This document shows, one piece after another, positions 36,537 to 46,241 of a stretch of 64,000 bases of DNA; the first letter of the stretch is position 1; each line of letters begins with the position of its first letter. This stretch comes from Kiritimatiellota bacterium B12222 (lineage in GTDB: Bacteria; Verrucomicrobiota; Kiritimatiellia; SS1-B-03-39; UBA6053). Location: the NCBI GenBank assembly GCA_029719485.1, contig CP120722.1:124001-188000 (forward strand), written 5' to 3'. The position numbers and the translations under genes were made by a program. The notes beneath the pieces were generated by a model, which made no database searches, was not told where the DNA came from, and was given only the letters and a program-made list of their open reading frames with translations.

Positions 36537-39344
36537 ATGAGAAATAATCGTCAGGTCTTAAATCAAAAATTATCGGGAGTGATATGGGGACTTTTACTTG
36601 GGATATTACTGCCAGGTTCAGCACCTGCGCAAACGCTTCAATTGACTGATAACTATGGTCAAACCATCAAAGGCTGGGGCGTTTTCGAGTACACCAGAGA
36701 AACCACTTGGAATCATGAAAAATTTAATGTGATCAATTCCCCAACGGGTACCGATGCCGTATTTAGAGATTTGAACGCGAGTATCGTACGTTTTAATTTA
36801 ATTCCACAGTGCTTTAGCGCGAGCGCAAGTGATGGATTAAATCATCAGAAACTCGACGAACTGAAAGACACCATTCTCATGGCAAAAAGTAAGGGGATCG
36901 CAGAATACTGCCTTTCCGTTTGGAGTCCGCCTGCAGAAATGAAGTTTCCGGCAACAACCAACGGCAAAGCATGGGTTGAAAATTCAACTGGAAATATCGT
37001 TTCCTGGTTTAGTGGTATTTCGAGTGACCCGAACTACACCCAATATGCAACCACACTCAGAGAAGATAAAGAAGCGGAATATATTCAATATGTGGTCAAC
37101 GCCATCACCTACCTCCATGAAAATGGCGCCGGCCTTCCTCAATCATTCAGCTTACAAAATGAACCCGGATGGACACCCGATTATGATGCCACCCATTACC
37201 ATTACACTCAATATCACCGGATGGTCAAAAGCGTCAAATCCGCTTTTAATGCAAATGGTCTGGAGGATGTAGGGGTCGTCTTTGGAGACTGTAATGCTGC
37301 GGCATGGCTCCTGTGGAACTCTCACCTCTACTTGAATTATCAGTTTTCAAAGCTCGATAACGATGCCGAGTTGAGGGACTCCATTGATGTCATCGCCTCG
37401 CATTCCTATGATAATTGGACCGATGATTTTAACAATCGGGTGAGTCAGGCCGCAATGGCTGCGGATGGCATGTGGCGGAAAAAGAATGCCTACGGTTATG
37501 AAATCATGATGACCGAATGGATCCCGGACCGGGACGCGGATACCGACGGGCTTACCGGCATTCAATATACTATTTATGAAATGGAACATGTGTTACGAGA
37601 CCTGCGCATCTTCCCCTACGAATATTTCATCTGGTTCACCAGTTGGGGCGTCCGCACCTACGCCACCCCCGAAATCGAAGAAAAAAGCGATTTACTGGCA
37701 TGGAATGAAGGTTCGGTTGACGGAGAACTCCATAAAACCAAACTCTACTATATCTTCCAAAAATTATGGGGAGAGGTGCCATATAATGGCGGGTACCGGG
37801 TGCAATATATGACCAGCAGTGATCCGGATATTAAAGCGGACACTGGAAACATCGTCGTGAACGCATTGGCTTTTGAAGGCGAGGATAAAACCGTTGTCGT
37901 GCTGATCAACCCTACCCCCACTACCAAAACCTTTTCCCTTTCAGGTTTGGATGCCTATGCATCCGCTGAATGGTTCACCACCACCAGCACTCAGGACATG
38001 GTGTCGAATGGAACACTGATACTTTCCGCGGGAGCGACAACTCTGACCCTACTCGGTGAATCCATACATATTTTAGTAGGTTCCAACGAAACGGTAATTC
38101 AGGACCAGGTCTCATTTGATACGGTTCCTCTTTCTCTCACTGCGGGGGAAACCTATACCCTTACAGTAGATTATGCCGCTGAAGCAGACCGATTTATTCA
38201 AACAAAACTCTACGACAACAACAGCAGCAGCTGGCAAAGTGTTACCGGAGCAGAGCAAGTCCTCCATGTAAGCGCAGGTTCAGGAACACTTACCTACAAT
38301 ATCACCATCCCGGTAGGAACAGCCCTGGGAAACCACTATATTTGGTCCACCAAAATGTATTCAAATTGGTCTACCTCACATGGCAGTGATTCACGCAGTA
38401 ACATCGTAGTGTCTGACGCCCCCAGCGTGCCCCAGAATCTTACGGCAACCCCAATATCGACCAGCCAAATCAACCTGAGTTGGGACATATCCTCCGGTAA
38501 TATTCAAGGCTATGACATCATCCGTAACGGTCAATGGATTGATGTGGCACTTACCAGCACGTATACGGATACCGGATTGTCTGCTGATACCACCTACACC
38601 TACAATGTTGCAGCATTCGATGCGGCGGATAATACCTCCGCCAACTCCGCCCCGGCAAGTGCGAAAACAGATGCGCCGGTTACCCGTATCGATGCCGTGT
38701 CTTTTGATTCCCCCCCGCTTACACTTTCGGCAGGGGAGACCTACACCATTACCGTGGATTACAGCGCTGTAGGCGATCGCTTTATTCAAACAAAACTCTA
38801 CGACAACAATAGTGGCAATTGGCAAAGCGTGGTTGGAGCAGAGCAAGTGCTGAATGTAAGCGCAGGTTCAGGCACCCTCAGTTACAGCATCACCCTGCCT
38901 GCAAATTTAGCCGCAGGCACCCACTATATTTGGTCCACCAAAATGTATGAAAACTGGTCTACGGCTAAGGCCAGTGATACCCGAAGTAATATCGTCGTGC
39001 CCCTGACGCTTCTCGAAGATTCCGTCTCATTCGACACCCTTCCGCTGACCCTTACAGCCGGGGAAACGTATACAGTTACGGTTGACTACACCGCAGCAGG
39101 GAACAGGTTTATTCAAACAAAACTCTACGACAACAACAGCGGCAGCTGGCAAAGCGTTACCGGAGCGGAGCAAGTGAAAAATGTCATCACAAATTCAGGC
39201 ACACTCACCTTCAGCATCACCCTTCCAGCGGGAACCCTCCCCGGAACCCAATACATATGGTCCACCAAAATGTATGAAAACTGGTCTACGGCTAAGGCCA
39301 GCGAAACCCGTAGTCAGGTGGAGGTGTCCGCGCCCTCATCCTGA
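36537..39344 (+). CDS. GH30-family glycoside hydrolase with three repeats and an FN3 domain
   Basis: This is a 935-residue secreted enzyme. The start at 36537 is fixed by AAAGGAGG (36523-36530) 6 bp upstream, the strongest ribosome binding site in the window; the frame extends to 36489. After the signal peptide (to about 32) comes a GH30 barrel and beta side domain to about 505, with SPPAEMK, acid/base Glu in FSLQNEPGW and nucleophile in MMTEWIPD. Three repeats of about 95 residues (each with D-RFIQTKLYDNNS, SWQSV.GAEQV, YIWSTKMY.NWST) and one fibronectin type III domain between repeats 1 and 2 form the C terminus. GH30 enzymes include glucuronoxylanases and beta-glycosidases; exact activity uncertain. 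Confidence 0.88.
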   Translation: MRNNRQVLNQKLSGVIWGLLLGILLPGSAPAQTLQLTDNYGQTIKGWGVFEYTRETTWNHEKFNVINSPTGTDAVFRDLNASIVRFNLIPQCFSASASDGLNHQKLDELKDTILMAKSKGIAEYCLSVWSPPAEMKFPATTNGKAWVENSTGNIVSWFSGISSDPNYTQYATTLREDKEAEYIQYVVNAITYLHENGAGLPQSFSLQNEPGWTPDYDATHYHYTQYHRMVKSVKSAFNANGLEDVGVVFGDCNAAAWLLWNSHLYLNYQFSKLDNDAELRDSIDVIASHSYDNWTDDFNNRVSQAAMAADGMWRKKNAYGYEIMMTEWIPDRDADTDGLTGIQYTIYEMEHVLRDLRIFPYEYFIWFTSWGVRTYATPEIEEKSDLLAWNEGSVDGELHKTKLYYIFQKLWGEVPYNGGYRVQYMTSSDPDIKADTGNIVVNALAFEGEDKTVVVLINPTPTTKTFSLSGLDAYASAEWFTTTSTQDMVSNGTLILSAGATTLTLLGESIHILVGSNETVIQDQVSFDTVPLSLTAGETYTLTVDYAAEADRFIQTKLYDNNSSSWQSVTGAEQVLHVSAGSGTLTYNITIPVGTALGNHYIWSTKMYSNWSTSHGSDSRSNIVVSDAPSVPQNLTATPISTSQINLSWDISSGNIQGYDIIRNGQWIDVALTSTYTDTGLSADTTYTYNVAAFDAADNTSANSAPASAKTDAPVTRIDAVSFDSPPLTLSAGETYTITVDYSAVGDRFIQTKLYDNNSGNWQSVVGAEQVLNVSAGSGTLSYSITLPANLAAGTHYIWSTKMYENWSTAKASDTRSNIVVPLTLLEDSVSFDTLPLTLTAGETYTVTVDYTAAGNRFIQTKLYDNNSGSWQSVTGAEQVKNVITNSGTLTFSITLPAGTLPGTQYIWSTKMYENWSTAKASETRSQVEVSAPSS

Positions 39345-39372
39345 AAATTCAGGATAAAAGGAGTCTTAACTC

Positions 39373-39410
39373 AGGGCTTTCTGTGTCACCCGAAACAGGA
39401 AGCCCTTTTA
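39373..39410 (+). terminator. Terminator after the first GH30 gene
   Basis: Stem AGGGCTTTCTGT / ACAGGAAGCCCT (one G-T pair) with a 10 bp loop, followed by TTTT. Confidence 0.8.
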
Positions 39411-39466
39411 ATACGGAGTCCATAGGGCCTTGAAGCACGAGAACAGTCCTTCCGAAGCATACCAAT

Positions 39467-39484
39467 TTTGGATTATGTTCCATC
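39467..39484. promoter_or_regulatory. Operator B3
   Basis: TTTGGATTATGTTCCATC, two arm mismatches, 80 bp before the second GH30 gene. A TATACG hexamer 16 bp after TTGGAT could form a promoter with it, placing the operator over the -35 element. Confidence 0.72.
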
Positions 39485-39563
39485 ATTCCCTATACGAATG
39501 AGCTTCCTTATCACCCCACACAGGCTCAAACCTAACAGGTCTGCCTACGTCTCTGATAAAAGA

Positions 39564-41120
39564 ATGAACCCTATGAAAAAATTAAAGCGAGTATTACATA
39601 TCCACAAGAGACCCTCAACGCTGTGCTTGAGTCTTTTAGTGTCGGTCTTCGTATGGGGTGCATTACCAGCCCAAACCCTTGATCTTACCGGGAAATATGG
39701 CCAAACCATAAAAGGATGGGGTTTCTTTTCATACACCAGACGCATCACTTGGTGGAATGAAAAATGGAACGTCATCTATTCACCCACAGGCACAGAAGCT
39801 GTTTTCAAAGACTTAAACGCAAGTATCGTTCGTTTTAATTTGGTGCCACAGTGTTTTGACCCCAAAGCAAGTGATGGATTAGACCATCGGATTCTCGATG
39901 AATTAAAAGAATCAATCATCATCGCCAAAAGCAAGGGGATCACAGACTACTCTCTGGCCGTATGGAGCCCCCCAGCCGAAATGAAATTTCCAGCCTCTAC
40001 CTACGGGAAAGCGTGGGTGAAAACGGAAACAGGTGAGGTTGTAAAATATTTTGACGGGATTTTCAGTAACCCCAACTACAAACAAGTAAAAACATCCCTC
40101 CTCCCAGACAGAGAAGATGATTACGTTCAATATAGTGTAAATACCTTGATTTACTTACGGGATCAAGGCGCGGGCCTGCCCAAAGCTTTTAGCTTACAGA
40201 ATGAGCCCGGTTGGTGCCCCACTTATGATGGAACGGATTACCACTGGAAACAATATCAGCGCATGGTGAAGAAATTTAAAATCGCTTTTGATGCAAATGG
40301 GCTGAGTGAAATTGATTTAATCTTTGGAGATTGCAATGCCGCCTCTTGGCTACTTTGGAATTCGCACCTCTATCTGAATTATGACTTTAAAAACCTCGAC
40401 CGGGATGAGGAGTTGCGGAATGCCATCGATGTCATCGCCTCACATACCTACGACAATCATAACGATAATACAAAGGAACGCCTCAAACAGCAAAAGATGG
40501 CTGCGGATGCCATGTGGAAGAAAAAGAAAGCATATGGCTATGAATTTCATATGAGCGAATGGATTCCTGACAGGAAATCGGACACCGCGAACCTCACAGG
40601 CATCCAATACACCCTTTACGAAATGGAACATGTTTTAAGAGACCTGAGGGTCTATCCTTTTGAATATTATATTTGGTTTACGGCTTGGGGTGTGCGCAAG
40701 TATACCGATGGCTCAAAATCCGATCTGCTGGCCTGGAATGTGGGGAGCGTGAATGGAGAACTTAAAAAGACGAAGCTCTATTACATTTTTCAAAAATTAT
40801 GGGGAGAAGTTCCTTATGATGGCGGATATCGTGTGCAATATCTGACCAGCAGCGATCCGGAAATCAAAACAGGCAGAGACAATGTAAACGTTGATGCCTT
40901 GGCATTTACCGGCGAAGATAAAACCGTAATCGTGCTTATTAATCCTACCCCAACAGCCAAAACATTTACCCTTTCCGGTTTAGAGGCCTATTCAAGCGCA
41001 GAACTATTTAGAACCACCCACGATCAGAATATGGTCTCCGATGGCATACTGTCGATCAACGATGGCCAGAGCCCGATCGCCCTCCCCGGCGAATCGATTA
41101 ATTTCATCATAGCGAAATAA
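39564..41120 (+). CDS. GH30-family glycoside hydrolase, short paralogue
   Basis: This is a 518-residue secreted enzyme closely related along its full length to the catalytic part of the preceding gene, but without the repeats and FN3 domain. It keeps SPPAEMK, acid/base Glu in FSLQNEPGW and nucleophile in HMSEWIPD. The frame runs back to a TTG inside operator B3; the ATG at 39564 (or 39573) precedes a normal signal peptide ending WGALPAQ. The pair arose by duplication, and each copy carries its own upstream operator. Confidence 0.88.
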   Translation: MNPMKKLKRVLHIHKRPSTLCLSLLVSVFVWGALPAQTLDLTGKYGQTIKGWGFFSYTRRITWWNEKWNVIYSPTGTEAVFKDLNASIVRFNLVPQCFDPKASDGLDHRILDELKESIIIAKSKGITDYSLAVWSPPAEMKFPASTYGKAWVKTETGEVVKYFDGIFSNPNYKQVKTSLLPDREDDYVQYSVNTLIYLRDQGAGLPKAFSLQNEPGWCPTYDGTDYHWKQYQRMVKKFKIAFDANGLSEIDLIFGDCNAASWLLWNSHLYLNYDFKNLDRDEELRNAIDVIASHTYDNHNDNTKERLKQQKMAADAMWKKKKAYGYEFHMSEWIPDRKSDTANLTGIQYTLYEMEHVLRDLRVYPFEYYIWFTAWGVRKYTDGSKSDLLAWNVGSVNGELKKTKLYYIFQKLWGEVPYDGGYRVQYLTSSDPEIKTGRDNVNVDALAFTGEDKTVIVLINPTPTAKTFTLSGLEAYSSAELFRTTHDQNMVSDGILSINDGQSPIALPGESINFIIAK

Positions 41121-41330
41121 CGCACAGTCCGTGATGCCTGGGGAAGGCCATTTCACCTCCCAAAAAATACCTACGATACATCGCTTACCCTATGGGGAGC
41201 CCCAGCTCCACTCGCGAGCAAAGCGTTCTCCACGAAGATTAAACTTATAGGGGGTACGCGTGTATCTTTATTAGAAACGATCTCCCCGTAAAAACAGATG
41301 AAAGGGGATAAGCGACAAGGCCTCTCACCC

Positions 41331-41348
41331 TTTGGATTATGTTCCAAA
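41331..41348. promoter_or_regulatory. Operator B4
   Basis: TTTGGATTATGTTCCAAA, with perfect TTTGGA and TCCAAA arms, 115 bp before the second Verru_Chthon A-like gene. The bases 41121-41330 before it hold no gene that I can see. Confidence 0.82.
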
Positions 41349-41463
41349 TTTCTCTTCAATAATTTTCTTCGTTATTTATGCCCAAGGACCCAATCTTGGA
41401 ATTCACATAGATCCGATGAGGCCCCCCACCTCCCTCCCTGTAAAAATCGTCCAAAGACATCCT

Positions 41464-44400
41464 ATGATTCATAATAAAACAAAGACATTTCAACGTTCCC
41501 GTCAAGGCTCGGTCCTCCTGTTGACGCTTTTGGTGGTAAGCCTTTTAATGGTAATTGTTTTAACCTTTGTAACTTTTGTGCGAATGGAATTAAAACAAGT
41601 TTCAGCAAATACCCACCGGAAACAGGCCCAAATTACAGCCCAATTGGGCATGGAGTTGGCTTTGGCTTCTTTGCAGGATCTTACCGGACCCGATCAACGC
41701 ATCACCGCCCGCGCAGATATGTTCGGCAGTGCCCACCCCAATGTTTATCAAAGTAGCTTGGTTACAAATTCTGAAAAATCAAAATGGGTGGGCGTGTGGG
41801 ATGCCACAAGTTTTAACGAAACAGACCCGACCATTAAACGTTTCATGGGGTGGTTGGTTTCTGGAGTCGAAAGGGATCAGGACCAGGTGAATGTCAATGA
41901 AGCACAAGCGCCTTTCCCCGACCCCACAGCATTGATCACTTTGGTAGGTGAAGGAAGCGTAGAACAAAGCTCAGACCAAGTAAAGGTACCCAAAGTCAAT
42001 ACAGGCAATGGACTATTTTATGCCTGGTGGGTGAAAGACGAAAATGTCGCCGCCCGCTTGAATACCTTTGACCCCTACCTCAACTCTAGTGACCCGATTG
42101 AACGTCAGTTTTCCCTTCACTCAGCACAACGCTACGCAGTGGAAATGATGAATGTAAATCCCAGCAGTTCACCCTTAGGCGATACCCTCTATCCTTATAC
42201 GAACAGTACCTTTACCAACCTCATCGACCGGGCCGTCAGCTTGAATCAAGTCCCCCTGATTTGGCAGAGTTCACCCGCCAATATGGCCACCTATCAGACC
42301 CTGATCCGCAATCGCTATCACGATCTCTCCCTGGTAAGTCGCGGACTCCAGGTGGATGTACGGAACGGTGGCCTGAAACAGGATTTGAATATGGCCTTTG
42401 AAATGCCTTATGATGAATGGGTAGACTCTGAATTCGTAAACGCCCATCCCAACGCTGAGGTGCCCTTGTATCAACCACCAGGCTATCCCGCAGGTAGAAA
42501 GATCGCGCCGTTGTTCAAAATTGAAGACTTTTCACTTTATGGATTTTCAAAAGCAAATGGATATTGGCCCGAATCTGGAAAAGGACCGGATAATGCACCT
42601 CCAGTTCCCTATGATTCACCTGATAAATCTCGAATAAAGGCCGATAGATCATCACGCATTGAACCCGTATTGCGTGGGCCGTCCTGGGACTTGTTCCGAA
42701 ACTATTATCGTTTGTACAAATCGGAAGATGAAGACCTGACTGAATATGGCTTGTCGGATGATATGAATTTGCAGGCCGACGGTAGCGTGAAAGGCCGCAG
42801 TCACTTCCCATCCGCACACGGAGTGGGTACGGCTCGCCGAAATGGACAAGATCCTTTGGTCTGGGATTATGCAGAAGGTTTTGGTTCAGGAACCGCAAAT
42901 TATTCTACAGCCATTCCTATAGGTCGCTCCGTGCTGCCCGGAGTCTCTCCCGTGGTAACCCGTCTACAGTACGTGCTTAGTTTCAAGACCCGCGAAGTCG
43001 CTGCGGGAATCTTTCAACTGGATATGTATCTGGATCCAATTGTCACCATTTGGAACCCCTACAATGTGCGTTTAAAAACGGGAAGACATTTTGATCAGCC
43101 CCTTATCCTCGGCGTCCAATTTTTAAATTTAAAACCCTTTGTCGAAGTGACCATCCCGGGGGATCCGGCGATTCCGGGTGACCCTGCGGTTACCAAATTG
43201 ATGTACCAGTCTTTTTCAGAATTGTTCGATGCCGCAGCTTATGCGAGACCGGGCAGTGACTATAATGAAAGCTCAGACCAAACCTTTCAGATGGAAATTG
43301 CACGAAATGGCATCACCCTCGAACCAGGAGAAGTTTTGGTCTATAGCCATGCAGGTCCCGCAGTCCCCTATTACCGAGATGAAACGTCAAGCGATTCTGA
43401 CAGTGGCGTGAGCATTGTACTCTCTCCGGGGATAGACAATTTACAGGCCAATAGTGGATTGTTATTTGAAAACATCATCCCGCATTTAGAAGAAAATGAT
43501 TTATTTACTGACGGAAATTTGGCTGGAAATATAGAATTGCGTTTTAAATTAGAGGCAGGAGCTGGAGATTTAAAATATAATGTAGCGGGCATTGCTGCTG
43601 ATGGTAAAGAACCCTTTCTCTCTTCTTTTCTCGCAGGGGTACACGAAATCGGCACCGGGTTCACGGCAAGTGATAATATCGTAAGCGGACTCAAAGCAAC
43701 TAAACTCCCTGTCGTGTTCTTTGATACTTATTTAAAAAATGCAGATAGCCCCCAGGCGATCAATTTAATTTCTCAATTTAATGTTCGGGCTCAGACCTAT
43801 GATCAGGGCTCCTACTTCAGATTCCGTGCGTCGGCCAACCTCCCCTCACGCTGGTTCGACAAATACGACGATGTCGTATGGGGAGAAGGCAAGATCGCCC
43901 CTGATTTAAATTCGGTAATTTCCATGTCTGGGAACAACGGGTACTGGGGACCTAATAATAGCGGTAATGGTGGCGTAGCTAAAACCCATATCCCCTTATT
44001 CGATATTCCAAGGGCTCCCCTGACCTCTCTGGCAAGTTTTCAACATGTCCCCGTGACGATCATGGCAGATGAACCTTCCTTTGTGGTGGGTAATTCTACT
44101 GCAAATATTTTTGTAGGCTATTCCCCTCTCAGTTTACAAAAATTGAGGGGAAATAACGTGGACTTGTCAGGATCAAATAACAGGCCCGGACGGTCTGATT
44201 GGACCATGACCCGGGTAGATTGGTCCTATTTCCTCAATCAAGTGCTGTTCGATAGCTATTTCTTCTCCGGCATCGCCCCCAACAATCACTTCAGTAGCTC
44301 CAAAGCACAACTTGTAGATCATATCCAAAATAGAACCCCCTTAAACAACTCCCAAGTTCATTTCAGAGCTGCAGAAGGTCAAGACCCCACTGATATCGTC

Positions 44401-45309
44401 AACCGTCTGTTTGATGCCTCGGGGAATCCGACGGCCAATGCACCGCGGGAAATAGCCTCCCACTTGATGGTCGATGGCATGTTCAATATCAATTCCACTT
44501 CCGTAGAGGCATGGAAAGCCCTGTTGGCCTCTACCCGAAAGATGGAAGTGGAAACCCAGGAAGACGGCGACGTAAACAGCTCCGGTAGCGTCTATACCCG
44601 CATGAGCATTCCCTACACAGGTGAAAATGAAGAATGGACGGGTTTCCGCTCTCTCACAGATGACGAGATTGAAAACCTCGCTACTGAAATTGTGGTCCAA
44701 GTGAAAGAACGGGGTCCCTTTTTAAATTTATCAGATTTTGTAAATCGCCGGGCAGCCGATCGGAGCTCATGGTCCTACAATATCGTGAACGACAGAGAAT
44801 ATGACAAACAATATAAACCAGATCCCGACTTTGTACACGACCACATGAAGATGGGCGCATTAGAAGCGGCCATACGGGCTTCGGGAATTAACAATGGCTA
44901 TTTTTCAGATACCCTAGACGATAAGAACATCGGAACAGACGACTTGAATTTGTGGGTACGGGATCGCGTAGACCTGAATAGTAAAGTTGCAGAGGGGGTC
45001 GCCGGCCACGTGACCCAAGCCGATCTCCTTTCAGTAATTGGCCCCGTCTTGAGCGCCCGCTCGGATACCTTTACCATTCGTAGCTACGGTGAATATGAAG
45101 ATAACTCAGGAAACATCATTTCCCGCGCCTGGTGCGAAGCCGTGGTACAACGGGTTCCCGATTATCAGGACAGCAACAAATCCTCAGGAGAAACCTCCGA
45201 TCTTCAACCCTATGAATCTCCTGCAAACGAAAATAGTTATGATAACCTTCATCCTCGCCGAAAATATAAAATTTTGAGCTTTCGCTGGTTGGATCCTGAA
45301 GAAGTGTAG
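41464..45309 (+). CDS. Verru_Chthon cassette protein A-like giant pseudopilin (copy 2)
   Basis: This is a 1281-residue protein. A 14-residue basic leader precedes QGSVLLLTLLVVSLLMVIVLTF, the same pilin-like helix as in copy 1, followed by ANTHRKQAQITAQLGMELALASLQ. The C-terminal region again has DGMFNINSTSVEAWKALLAS, RGPFLNLSDFVNRR and LLSVIGPVLSARSDTFTIRSYGEY. The ATG at 41464 is chosen because the longer frame starts with TTG inside operator B4. The partner gene begins 17 bp after the stop. Size and C-terminal blocks suggest a GspK-like tip component of a pseudopilus-type system; no other pilus machinery is adjacent. Confidence 0.84.
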   Translation: MIHNKTKTFQRSRQGSVLLLTLLVVSLLMVIVLTFVTFVRMELKQVSANTHRKQAQITAQLGMELALASLQDLTGPDQRITARADMFGSAHPNVYQSSLVTNSEKSKWVGVWDATSFNETDPTIKRFMGWLVSGVERDQDQVNVNEAQAPFPDPTALITLVGEGSVEQSSDQVKVPKVNTGNGLFYAWWVKDENVAARLNTFDPYLNSSDPIERQFSLHSAQRYAVEMMNVNPSSSPLGDTLYPYTNSTFTNLIDRAVSLNQVPLIWQSSPANMATYQTLIRNRYHDLSLVSRGLQVDVRNGGLKQDLNMAFEMPYDEWVDSEFVNAHPNAEVPLYQPPGYPAGRKIAPLFKIEDFSLYGFSKANGYWPESGKGPDNAPPVPYDSPDKSRIKADRSSRIEPVLRGPSWDLFRNYYRLYKSEDEDLTEYGLSDDMNLQADGSVKGRSHFPSAHGVGTARRNGQDPLVWDYAEGFGSGTANYSTAIPIGRSVLPGVSPVVTRLQYVLSFKTREVAAGIFQLDMYLDPIVTIWNPYNVRLKTGRHFDQPLILGVQFLNLKPFVEVTIPGDPAIPGDPAVTKLMYQSFSELFDAAAYARPGSDYNESSDQTFQMEIARNGITLEPGEVLVYSHAGPAVPYYRDETSSDSDSGVSIVLSPGIDNLQANSGLLFENIIPHLEENDLFTDGNLAGNIELRFKLEAGAGDLKYNVAGIAADGKEPFLSSFLAGVHEIGTGFTASDNIVSGLKATKLPVVFFDTYLKNADSPQAINLISQFNVRAQTYDQGSYFRFRASANLPSRWFDKYDDVVWGEGKIAPDLNSVISMSGNNGYWGPNNSGNGGVAKTHIPLFDIPRAPLTSLASFQHVPVTIMADEPSFVVGNSTANIFVGYSPLSLQKLRGNNVDLSGSNNRPGRSDWTMTRVDWSYFLNQVLFDSYFFSGIAPNNHFSSSKAQLVDHIQNRTPLNNSQVHFRAAEGQDPTDIVNRLFDASGNPTANAPREIASHLMVDGMFNINSTSVEAWKALLASTRKMEVETQEDGDVNSSGSVYTRMSIPYTGENEEWTGFRSLTDDEIENLATEIVVQVKERGPFLNLSDFVNRRAADRSSWSYNIVNDREYDKQYKPDPDFVHDHMKMGALEAAIRASGINNGYFSDTLDDKNIGTDDLNLWVRDRVDLNSKVAEGVAGHVTQADLLSVIGPVLSARSDTFTIRSYGEYEDNSGNIISRAWCEAVVQRVPDYQDSNKSSGETSDLQPYESPANENSYDNLHPRRKYKILSFRWLDPEEV

Positions 45310-45326
45310 ATAGGAATAAACGAGTT

Positions 45327-46070
45327 ATGAAACAAATCCAATGGACACTTTGTCTGATCTTTTTAAGTACATTTTCCATCTTACCCGCCCAAACTCAACC
45401 AGAACAAGTCGGCATCAAAACCCGCCTGGTTTTTCTGGGCATGAAAGGGCAAATTCGTGAAGTAGGCTTATGGAAAAACGGGAAATTTGCCGCCCTGCGT
45501 ATCCCCTCCTCCAACTTTCCAGAGGCCATTGAATACGAGGGCCCTAATCCTCTCAATTTGGTGACCCTGGTCAAAAATGAAGCAGGAGAAATGATCCCGG
45601 TCTCTGTCGCACGTGCGACACTTCCTCCAGATGCGGAGGAAGTGCTCTTGCTTATGCTCCCCATGCCTCCAAAGAGTGCACCCGCGACCACATCAAACGA
45701 TCCGTCGGATGCCTCAGCCCCCAATCCCATCCAACCTCCCACCCGTTACGGCATCAAAGTGGTCGATTTTTCTCCCTCCGCTTTTCCGGACAGTTCATTT
45801 CTCTTGTGGAATCTGACCGGACGCCCTTTGCTGGGAAGCGTTGGTGACAAAGTTTTTAAAGTGACCCCTCATCAATTTGAACTGATTCAGCCTGAGATCA
45901 ATGGCAAACCCAAGGCCCTCGACGCAAAAATCATGTACGCAGATGATACCAGCCGACAATCCTATACCAGCCGCAAATGGTTTCTCCAACCCAACCAAAA
46001 ATTTATGATGATCATGACCGCGAATCCTGAGGATCCTCAGCAATATCTGCTCAAAACCGTCCGTTATTAA
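45327..46070 (+). CDS. Small secreted partner of the Verru_Chthon A-like protein (copy 2)
   Basis: This is a 247-residue protein with a signal peptide ending SILPAQ. It is the counterpart of the gene at 16203-16961, sharing the AFP..S....NL.G.PL block, an IQPE block, an R.W..QP.Q block and the PQQYLLKT end. A Pro/Ala/Ser-rich linker lies around 120-145. No described domain is recognised. Probably co-transcribed with the giant gene from operator B4. Confidence 0.75.
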   Translation: MKQIQWTLCLIFLSTFSILPAQTQPEQVGIKTRLVFLGMKGQIREVGLWKNGKFAALRIPSSNFPEAIEYEGPNPLNLVTLVKNEAGEMIPVSVARATLPPDAEEVLLLMLPMPPKSAPATTSNDPSDASAPNPIQPPTRYGIKVVDFSPSAFPDSSFLLWNLTGRPLLGSVGDKVFKVTPHQFELIQPEINGKPKALDAKIMYADDTSRQSYTSRKWFLQPNQKFMMIMTANPEDPQQYLLKTVRY

Positions 46071-46089
46071 ACGATAAAGGGAAACTCTT

Positions 46090-46107
46090 TTTGGATATTG
46101 TTCCAAA
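46090..46107. promoter_or_regulatory. Operator B5
   Basis: TTTGGATATTGTTCCAAA, with perfect 6 bp arms, 20 bp after the partner gene and 134 bp before the PEP-CTERM gene. Confidence 0.82.
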
Positions 46108-46241
46108 TACTCCTCCTTAAATCCCCTTCTATCCTAACGAACATTTAGTGTATTCATTATAATAACACAATAACTTTGATTCAGACACCAAGCGCCCTGT
46201 GCAAAATAGAAAGTCTGAAACTTCAAAAAAGGAACACGACT

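Noticed and set aside
39468..39563. TTG start extending the second GH30 gene upstream, and the equal case at 41332
   Set aside because: Both TTG codons lie inside operator B sites and would put a non-signal extension before clear leader sequences.
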